11,997 bases of DNA from PVC group bacterium (GTDB lineage: Bacteria; Verrucomicrobiota; Kiritimatiellia; SS1-B-03-39; PXDE01): the NCBI GenBank assembly GCA_003566475.1, contig PXDE01000249.1, positions 1-11,997 of the forward strand. Reading direction: 5' to 3'. Shown in pieces: positions 1-5,551 of the stretch. How positions within the stretch are numbered: the first letter of the stretch is position 1; each line of letters opens with the position of its first letter. The position numbers and the translations under genes were made by a program. The notes below the pieces were generated by a model that was not told the origin of the DNA, ran no database searches, and saw only the letters and a list, made by a program, of their open reading frames with translations.

Positions 1-133
1 CCCTCCGGGGCCGATTCCATCGCCCTTCACGGGCCCGAGCACGGTGCCCGGACGGGGCGGTCTGTCCCGGACGAGGCCGAACCCGCCGTTTCCGCCTCAT
101 GCCGCCCCTCCTTTCCTCGTTTCGGCCCCGGAA

Positions 134-157
134 TCGGTCCATTCCCCCACGGACCGA
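134..157. other. Small inverted repeat (hairpin)
   Basis: A perfect 7-bp inverted repeat, TCGGTCC (134-140) and GGACCGA (151-157), is separated by a 10-base loop rich in C. No run of T follows on either strand, so it is not a convincing intrinsic terminator. It could be chance in GC-rich DNA. Confidence 0.3.
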
Positions 158-207
158 CCATCCTCCGTCCCACCGGCCACCTTCAGGCGGTCGCCCGATG
201 GATGGCA

Positions 208-261
208 ACCTGTCCCTTGATCAGCAAGGACCTGTCCCTACTGGCAGGAAAGACCTGTCCC
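208..261. repeat. Three ACCTGTCCC direct repeats, 22-23 bp apart
   Basis: The 9-mer ACCTGTCCC occurs at 208-216, 230-238 and 253-261, with start-to-start spacings of 22 and 23 bases. The copies are preceded by similar purine-rich bases (GCA, AGG, AAG). On the minus strand they read GGGACAGGT. Regularly spaced short repeats of this type occur at ends of some insertion sequences, where they serve as transposase binding sites (IS21-like elements are one example), and similar GGGACAG motifs lie near REP-associated transposases. No transposase is visible, so a mobile-element remnant is inference only. Confidence 0.45.
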
Positions 262-581
262 CAAGAGAGCATGGCGCTGGGGCACAGGATTCGGCCATTC
301 GCCCTTCCTTCCGACGATATCCCTGGCGCCCAGGTGGGTCGGGCGTTCCTGGATGTCCCACACGCTTGCACCCACCCGGATCCGTGCCACCCGGCACGAC
401 GGAATGGCCAAGGCTTTCGCCTGGCCGGGCTCGCTCCTGCTCGGTCCCATGAGGTCGGCCAGGGATGGCCGAGTTACGAAACGGAGCCTCCGCCCCATGA
501 CCTACGAACAGCTTGGTCCGTGCGGGGTATCCATCGACGGTGGCCTTCCTGTAGTCGGTGGCCAGATCGTGGGGGCTCGGA

Positions 582-609
582 TTGAGGCTGGAGGGCGGTG
601 TGGTAGTCT
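582..609 (+). promoter_or_regulatory. Possible sigma-70-like promoter
   Basis: TTGAGG (582-587) and TAGTCT (604-609) are separated by 16 bases and lie about 50 bases before the start at 660. The match to TTGACA/TATAAT is partial, and chance matches are possible. Confidence 0.3.
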
Positions 610-659
610 GAGCCAAGCCTGATGGGGTTGGCCGACGGAACCCGAGGGGAGCGCGCACG

Positions 660-1025
660 ATGGAGACACTGACGCGGTGGTGCCTGATCACCGGATTGAT
701 CGGCTTCGTGGTCGCCACCCTCTTTGCCGCCGCGGTTCCGTATGGAACCACCTTCACGAACCAGTTTCGGACGGACTACTACGGGTATCCGGAGTCGTGG
801 CTGGTCATCAACCGTATAGAAATGGAGAGGGCGAGCACGCCTTACTTCTACGTTCCAGGGGGACTGAAGCCCTCCGAGAGAGACTGGGGCAAACTCGGGG
901 GGTCACTCTTGCACATGTATCGTGTCGTGGGCGTCCCCTGGCTGGTGTACTGCGGGGCGGCCTTCGCGATCCGGTCCCTGATGCCCCGCAGGAAAGGCCG
1001 AGTGCGTAAGGGGGAGTCGGCATGA
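660..1025 (+). CDS. Small two-helix membrane protein of unknown function
   Basis: This 121-residue protein matches no family I recognise. The ATG at 660 is well supported: a GAGGGGAG ribosome binding site lies 8 bases upstream. Two hydrophobic segments are visible, at about residues 8-27 and 88-106. The loop between them (28-87) is polar and rich in aromatic residues (Tyr, Phe, Trp). The tail after the second helix is strongly basic (RRKGRVRK, residues 110-117). By the positive-inside rule both ends are probably cytoplasmic and the loop is outside. The gene stands alone on the plus strand and converges with the sodium-pump beta subunit gene, with only 7 bases between the two stop codons and no clear terminator. 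A possible promoter lies just upstream. The calls of a real gene and of membrane location are fairly sure; its role is unknown. Confidence 0.7.
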   Translation: METLTRWCLITGLIGFVVATLFAAAVPYGTTFTNQFRTDYYGYPESWLVINRIEMERASTPYFYVPGGLKPSERDWGKLGGSLLHMYRVVGVPWLVYCGAAFAIRSLMPRRKGRVRKGESA

Positions 1026-1032
1026 GGCCGCG

Positions 1033-2223
1033 TCAGGGGCCGAGCAGGGCGAGAAAAACGCCGGCCGCGACGGCGGAGCCGATGACGCCGGCCACGTTGG
1101 GGCCCATGGCGGCCATGAGGGGGTTCACCCGCCCCCCGGTCTGGGCGGAGACGAAGCCCTGAACCACCCGTGCCGACATGGGCACCGCCGAAACCCCGGC
1201 CGCGCCGATGCAGGGGTTCAGCCGTTTGCGGGCGGGAAGGGCCAGGTTGATCAGCTTGGCGAAGAGGATGCCCCCGGCGGTGCTGCCCGCGAACGCGACC
1301 ACGCCGAGCACCATGATGAACAGGGTCTGCGGACGCAGGAATGAATCCCCGCTCATGGTGGCGCCAATGACCAGCCCCAGGAAGATGGTGACGATGTTGA
1401 TGAGCGGGCCGCTGGCCGTCTTGCTGAGCCGTTCGGTCACCCCGGACTCCCTGAGCAGGTTTCCGAACATGAGCATCCCGATGAGCGGGGCGCAGGTGGG
1501 CACGGCCAGGGAGACGAGCAGAGCCATCATCACCGGAAACGCGATGACCGCCGCCCTGGACACGGGGCGGGCCACCGGCATGGCGATCTCGCGCTCGTGC
1601 CGGGTGGTGAGCAGGCGGAGGATGGGCGGCTGGATGACCGGCACCAGGGCCATGTAGCTGTAGGCGGCCACCGCGACCGCGCCCAGCAGATGCGGGGCGA
1701 GAATCGCGGTGAGAAAGATGGAGGTGGGGCCGTCCGCGCCTCCGATGATGCCGATGGAGGCGGATTCCTGCAGGGAGAAGCCAAAGATGTAGTGAGCCCC
1801 CAGCGCGGCCAGGAAGATCCCGATCTGGGCGGCCGCCCCCAGGAGGAGCGTGATGGGTCGGCTGAGCAGCGGCCGGAAATCGGTCAGCGCCCCCACCCCC
1901 AGGAAGATGACCGGCGGCAGCAGCTCGGTCTTGATCCCGGCATCGTAGACAAGCTGAAGCAGCGGGATCGTCCGGTCCGGCATCTCGTGGACGTATTCGC
2001 TGGAGGCGGCCAGCATGGCCAGTGGCAGGTTGGCCAGGATAGCCCCGAACCCGATGGGCACCAGAAGCAGGGGCTCGTAGTTCCGGGTGACAGCCAGGTA
2101 GATCAGCACGCCGCCCACGATGAACATCACCAGGTTCTGCCAGGTCAGACCGAGATACCCGGAATTCCGGGCCAGCAGCACCCAGACGCTGGCATCGGCA
2201 GCAGCCATGGACATCAGGCTCAT
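1033..2223 (-). CDS. oadB: Na+-translocating decarboxylase, beta subunit (carboxybiotin decarboxylase)
   Basis: This is the membrane subunit of a biotin-dependent, sodium-pumping decarboxylase. It removes CO2 from carboxybiotin carried by the alpha subunit and couples this to Na+ export. The 396 residues fit the family's usual length, and most of the protein is hydrophobic, forming many membrane helices. Three family hallmarks are present. IIGGADGPTSIF (159-170) includes Asp164, equivalent to the Na+-site Asp of characterised beta subunits. GAAGVSAVPMSARVVQ (340-355) follows. The C-terminal NPLMAAMGPNVAG motif begins at 367. The ATG at 2223 has GGAGG six bases upstream; later Met codons at residues 4 and 6 are possible starts but less well placed. 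The gene is last in a gamma-alpha-beta operon, 37 bases after the alpha subunit stop. The same beta subunit type also serves methylmalonyl-CoA, glutaconyl-CoA and malonate pumps, so it does not identify the substrate. Confidence 0.95.
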   Translation of the reverse strand: MSLMSMAAADASVWVLLARNSGYLGLTWQNLVMFIVGGVLIYLAVTRNYEPLLLVPIGFGAILANLPLAMLAASSEYVHEMPDRTIPLLQLVYDAGIKTELLPPVIFLGVGALTDFRPLLSRPITLLLGAAAQIGIFLAALGAHYIFGFSLQESASIGIIGGADGPTSIFLTAILAPHLLGAVAVAAYSYMALVPVIQPPILRLLTTRHEREIAMPVARPVSRAAVIAFPVMMALLVSLAVPTCAPLIGMLMFGNLLRESGVTERLSKTASGPLINIVTIFLGLVIGATMSGDSFLRPQTLFIMVLGVVAFAGSTAGGILFAKLINLALPARKRLNPCIGAAGVSAVPMSARVVQGFVSAQTGGRVNPLMAAMGPNVAGVIGSAVAAGVFLALLGP

Positions 2224-2260
2224 CGTCGGCCTCCGGAACGGGCTCCGCGGCGGGACCGCC

Positions 2261-4102
2261 TCATCCCAGGGTGACGATGGGCTGGCCGGCCGAAACCTCG
2301 TCTCCGGGCCGGACGTGAACCTCCCGCACCGTCCCCGCCGCCGGGGCCCGCACGTCGTGCCGGGCCTTCATGGCCTCGACGGCGGCCACCGGCTGTCCTT
2401 CGGCCACCGCATCGCCCGCCTTCACCAGCACCTCGACCACCTCCACCTTCCCCTCGAACGGCGAATAGACCGGAGTGTTGCCACCGGAGGGCTTCGGCGT
2501 GGCATCGGCCACCGGCGCGGCCGGAGCCGCGGTGCCGCCAGATTTTCCACCCTCCGCCGGCTCCAGGGTGATCCGGAAGGTGCGGGTGACCGCACCTTCG
2601 ACCACGGTGCAGGTGGTGGTGACGGGACCGGCCAGGGGCGGTGTGGCGGCGGCCGGCGCGGGGGCGGGCGCCTTCTTCTTCAGAGGAAGGCGGATCCGGG
2701 GCTGGCCGGTCAGCAGCCGCATGCCTTCGTTGAGCTCCATGCTCTTGCCGGGGACGGCGGCGGCGGCGACCAGGAAGAGATTCTCGTCGGTGACGGGCAG
2801 ATTCCGCTCCTCGAGAGCGGCGCGGGCCAGGGCCAGGCTGTCCGGCGCCCTCTCGAGCGGATCCCCGGTGAAGGGCTCCAGCTTGAGCTGTTCGGAGGCG
2901 ATCCGCACCACCTCCGGGTCCGGCGTCTCGGGCGGGCGCCCGAAGTACCCGAGCACCGAGCGTCCGTAGCCGGGATCGATCTTCTTCCACCGTCCGTGCA
3001 GCACGTTCTGAAAGGCCTGGAGCCAGTACTGCTGGCTGCCCGGAGTGACACTGGTCCAGGCCCCGCCCGCCTTCACCACCACCGGGAACTCGGCCAGCAC
3101 CTCGCCGTACCGGTGGAGGATGCCCGCCTCGTCCATCATGTGCACGTTGGGTCCGATGGCCCCGCCGGGCATGGGGAAGTTCACCACCCGGGCGTCGGCG
3201 GCCAGGGTGATGGGGTTGAAGTCGTAATCCTTGAGTCCCTCCTCGAGGATCCGCTCGATCTCGGGCAGGCGTCCGACGTCGACATCGAGCTCCACGCCGG
3301 TCCCCTTGAGCGCGTGCCACATGGAGCGCACGTCGGGCTGGGAGGTGCCCGAGGCGAGCGGGCGCACGGACAGGTCGATGCCATCCACCCCGCCCTCGAT
3401 GCCGGCCAGATAGCAGGCCACGGCCAGCGAACCGGTGTCGTGGGTGTGCTGCACCAGCGGGATGTCCGCGGGCAGGATCGCCTTCAGACCCTTGGCCGTC
3501 TCGTAGCAGGTGCGGGGGTCGGTGGTGCCGGAGGCGTCCTTCATGCAGACCGAATCCACATGGACCCCCGACTCCAGCACCTTCCGGATGACCTCCACGT
3601 ACTGCGCGGCGCTGTGGCTGAGCCTGGAGGCGTAGGGAAGACCCATCATGGCCACGCAGACCTGGTGGTGCATCCCCGCCTCGACAATCGGCCGCCCGGT
3701 GCGGGCGAGGTTGTCGGCGTCGTTCATGAAGTCGAAATTGCGGTCGATGGTGGTCCCGTGCTTCCGCATGAGCCGGGCCTGCAGGTCGAGGGCCGGCAGT
3801 TGCTGGCTGGTGAGGGTGACTCCCGACACCGACCGGGTGAGAATCTGCAGATCGGCCTCCGGCCCCACCGCGTCGCGCATCTTGTCCATGCAGGCGAACG
3901 GATCCTCGCCCACGTAGAAGAACGGGGCCTGGAACCGCGCCCCGCCCCCGAATTCGAAGTGCCGGAACCCGGCGTCGGCCGCCGCCTTCATGGCCGGAAG
4001 GACATCGTCCACCCGCACCTTGCCGCCGAACACGCTCTGGAGGCCGTCCCGGAAGGCGGTCAGCATCACCTTCACGGTTCGGCCGGTCTGGACATGGATC
4101 AT
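2261..4102 (-). CDS. oadA: Biotin-dependent carboxyltransferase, pump alpha subunit with C-terminal biotin carrier (oadA-like)
   Basis: This cytoplasmic subunit transfers a carboxyl group from its substrate to biotin. Residues about 10-300 form an HMGL-like TIM barrel of the pyruvate carboxylase/OadA type. Expected metal ligands are visible: Asp19 in FRDG, and His219 and His221 in QHTHDT. Lys188 in CMKDASG matches the catalytic or carbamylated Lys. Residues about 300-470 form the conserved carboxylase domain. An Ala/Pro-rich linker (about 475-545) leads to a biotinyl domain (about 546-613) with Lys579 in EAMKA. Several usual motifs differ: RDGLQS replaces RDAHQS, FGGGARF replaces WGGATFD, and AMKA replaces AMKM. 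The protein therefore belongs to a divergent branch often labelled only 'biotin attachment protein', and its substrate is uncertain. The ATG at 4102 follows GAGGTG, which overlaps the gamma subunit stop. There are 9 bases between the two genes, so they are probably translationally coupled. Confidence 0.88.
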   Translation of the reverse strand: MIHVQTGRTVKVMLTAFRDGLQSVFGGKVRVDDVLPAMKAAADAGFRHFEFGGGARFQAPFFYVGEDPFACMDKMRDAVGPEADLQILTRSVSGVTLTSQQLPALDLQARLMRKHGTTIDRNFDFMNDADNLARTGRPIVEAGMHHQVCVAMMGLPYASRLSHSAAQYVEVIRKVLESGVHVDSVCMKDASGTTDPRTCYETAKGLKAILPADIPLVQHTHDTGSLAVACYLAGIEGGVDGIDLSVRPLASGTSQPDVRSMWHALKGTGVELDVDVGRLPEIERILEEGLKDYDFNPITLAADARVVNFPMPGGAIGPNVHMMDEAGILHRYGEVLAEFPVVVKAGGAWTSVTPGSQQYWLQAFQNVLHGRWKKIDPGYGRSVLGYFGRPPETPDPEVVRIASEQLKLEPFTGDPLERAPDSLALARAALEERNLPVTDENLFLVAAAAVPGKSMELNEGMRLLTGQPRIRLPLKKKAPAPAPAAATPPLAGPVTTTCTVVEGAVTRTFRITLEPAEGGKSGGTAAPAAPVADATPKPSGGNTPVYSPFEGKVEVVEVLVKAGDAVAEGQPVAAVEAMKARHDVRAPAAGTVREVHVRPGDEVSAGQPIVTLG

Positions 4103-4111
4103 GGGCGCACC

Positions 4112-4336
4112 TCAGGGGATCTCTTGGATACGGGTGACACGCGAACCCGGAAACGTCCGGGCCGAAGCGGCGGCGATGGCGGCGGCGAGGGTGGGATCGG
4201 CGAAGGATCCGCCGGGCGCGTGCGGGCGCTCGGGAAACAGGATCAGCAGCAGCCGCATGGCCCCGGCCAGAAAGGCGAGCAGGCCAAGCACAGCCGCGAA
4301 GGCGTTCGCACAGATCACAAGCAGAGAATCGGTCAT
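4112..4336 (-). CDS. oadG: Na+-translocating decarboxylase, gamma subunit
   Basis: This 74-residue protein has one hydrophobic N-terminal helix (about residues 5-34), then a short polar stretch (ERPHAPGG) and an Ala-rich segment (DPTLAAAIAAASA, 47-59). That is the layout of decarboxylase gamma subunits, which anchor and stabilise the alpha/beta complex in the membrane. The identification rests mainly on size, layout and position directly before the alpha gene, because gamma subunits are poorly conserved. I chose the ATG at 4336, with GGGGAA six bases upstream. The same frame stays open back to an ATG at 4555, but the extra 73 residues are Pro/Gly/Arg-rich and look non-coding. The gene order gamma-alpha-beta is the same as in the classical Klebsiella oadGAB operon. 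The gene may be the first of its transcript. Confidence 0.8.
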   Translation of the reverse strand: MTDSLLVICANAFAAVLGLLAFLAGAMRLLLILFPERPHAPGGSFADPTLAAAIAAASARTFPGSRVTRIQEIP

Positions 4337-4405
4337 CGGCTGTTCCCCATTGGCGCCCCCGGACAAGCCCGAACCGCCGCCAACCCAAGTCGTAAGAGGG
4401 CTGCA

Positions 4406-4434
4406 CTTATACAACAGAGGCCATGGGGAATCCA
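4406..4434 (-). promoter_or_regulatory. Possible promoter for the oadGAB operon
   Basis: On the minus strand, TATAAG (forward 4406-4411) lies 17 bases downstream of TGGATT (forward 4429-4434), about 70 bases before the gamma subunit start. The -10 match is good and the -35 match is weak. TATAAG stands out because the surrounding 229-base gap between the ligase and gamma genes is otherwise very GC-rich. Confidence 0.35.
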
Positions 4435-4565
4435 GCCCCGCGGGCGCCCCTTGCCTCGGTCGAAAGCGCTCCACCACGACGCCCCCTGTCCGGGGCCGTC
4501 TCCCGGCCCGGCCGAGGCCCGGCCCCACCCCCGGAGCCTTCGGCCCGCTTCCCATCCCGACAGAG

Positions 4566-5501
4566 TCATGGCCGCAGCGTCACCCGTCCGCGCCGCACCG
4601 GCTCGGGGACGCCTTCGATCCGAAGGGCCAGGTCCGGCAGCAGGTCGGTCACCCGGCCGACCCCCAGGGGCCGGGATCCCGGCGCCTCGGCGCCTTCGGG
4701 CCAGATCTCGACCTCGCGCCCGATGACCAGCGAGCGCGCCCGGTACCGGCCGATCCAGACCTCGCCCCGTCCCGTTCTCACGTCCCGGATCCCCTGCTCC
4801 ATCCTGCGAACCACCTCGCGGAACACCCGGGGCAGCGACGCGCCGAGGGCGGGGTCGGCATCGGCCAGCGATGTCGGGGGCACGGTGCCGGGGCCGGCCA
4901 CCCCGTCCGGGGCGCGGGCCACGTTGATCCCGATGCCCAGAACCGCGTGCCGGATCCGCCGGCCCTGCACCTGAGTCGAGGTGAGCACCCCCGCCACCTT
5001 GCGGCCACCGAGGAGGACATCGTTCACCCATTTGATGCCCGGGCGCGCCGTTTCGCCCCCGACCGCCTCGATGGCCTCCGCCACCGCCACCGCCGGGAGC
5101 GCGGTGAGGGCGGCCGCCCGATCCGCCGGCACGTCCAGCCGGTAGTGCGCGGTGAGATGCAGGTTGCCCCGCAGAGCGGTCCAGGGACGGCCGCGCTGCC
5201 CCCGGAAGCCACTCCCGGCCAGGGCGAGGCAGATGAGGCCGTCGGGAAGGTCCGTTCCGGCCTGCAGCATCCGGACCGCCCGGTCGAACTGGGAGTCCGG
5301 GGCGTCGTCGATGATGACCAGCGGAGGCCAGGGCTCCGCGCCTGCGGCGACTCCCGCGAGCCAGGGGTCGTCGCCCGTCCCGAACCCCTCCCAGACCCGG
5401 CGCGCCTCCGGCGCGAGCTCCGCCTTCGGGGTCCGGCTCCATACGGAGATCGCGGAGAGCAGCGGGCTGGCCCGCCCGGGATGGTCGCTCATCGGGTGCA
5501 T
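4566..5501 (-). CDS. Biotin--protein ligase family protein (BirA-like, no HTH domain)
   Basis: This 311-residue protein probably activates biotin as biotinyl-AMP and attaches it to the Lys of a carrier domain. The catalytic core of the BPL/LplA/LipB fold is visible: GSGFRGQRGRPW (96-107) fills the place of the GRGRRGRxW adenylate loop, KWVNDVLLGGRKVAG (157-171) is the KWPND...KxAG motif, and GIGINV lies at 189-194. Residues about 255-311 resemble the small C-terminal BPL domain. The first 60 residues show no helix-turn-helix, so this looks like an enzyme without the repressor function of E. coli BirA. Start: ATG at 5501 or 5492. Neither has a strong ribosome site, and an in-frame stop lies 10 codons before 5501. 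The gene is 50 bases downstream of the glycosyltransferase gene and 229 bases upstream of the pump operon, whose alpha subunit is the obvious substrate. Lipoate ligase activity is a less likely alternative. Confidence 0.85.
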   Translation of the reverse strand: MHPMSDHPGRASPLLSAISVWSRTPKAELAPEARRVWEGFGTGDDPWLAGVAAGAEPWPPLVIIDDAPDSQFDRAVRMLQAGTDLPDGLICLALAGSGFRGQRGRPWTALRGNLHLTAHYRLDVPADRAAALTALPAVAVAEAIEAVGGETARPGIKWVNDVLLGGRKVAGVLTSTQVQGRRIRHAVLGIGINVARAPDGVAGPGTVPPTSLADADPALGASLPRVFREVVRRMEQGIRDVRTGRGEVWIGRYRARSLVIGREVEIWPEGAEAPGSRPLGVGRVTDLLPDLALRIEGVPEPVRRGRVTLRP

Positions 5502-5551
5502 GGGTGTGCAGACCGTACCCGGCGGCGCCCGTCACCGGCAACGACGGAGCG

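Larger units (their letters stand above)
1..659. other. Gene-free left flank
   Basis: I find no gene I can support in these 659 bases. Several frames stay open for long stretches; the plus frame starting at base 1 has no stop until 585. The predicted peptides are rich in Pro, Arg, Gly and His, have no recognisable domain, lack good ribosome binding sites, and are open because the DNA is GC-rich. The stretch contains a triple ACCTGTCC repeat (208-261), a small hairpin (134-157) and a possible promoter for the gene at 660. It may be a degraded mobile-element or pseudogene region, but no protein similarity survives that I can recognise. Confidence 0.6.

Noticed and set aside
221..757. 178-codon minus-strand open frame in the left flank
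   Set aside because: It overlaps the start of the membrane protein gene, has no ribosome site or family features, and is Pro/Arg/Gly-rich.
4337..4555. 73-residue N-terminal extension of the gamma subunit
   Set aside because: The extension is Pro/Gly/Arg-rich and would place a long basic tail before a protein that normally starts just before its membrane helix. A ribosome site precedes the ATG at 4336, and the candidate promoter lies inside the extension.
2120..4726. Very long plus-strand open frame (868 codons) opposite the pump alpha and gamma genes
   Set aside because: The peptide is Gly/Arg/His-rich with no domain. The minus strand here encodes a clearly recognised biotin enzyme, and long antisense frames are common in GC-rich DNA.
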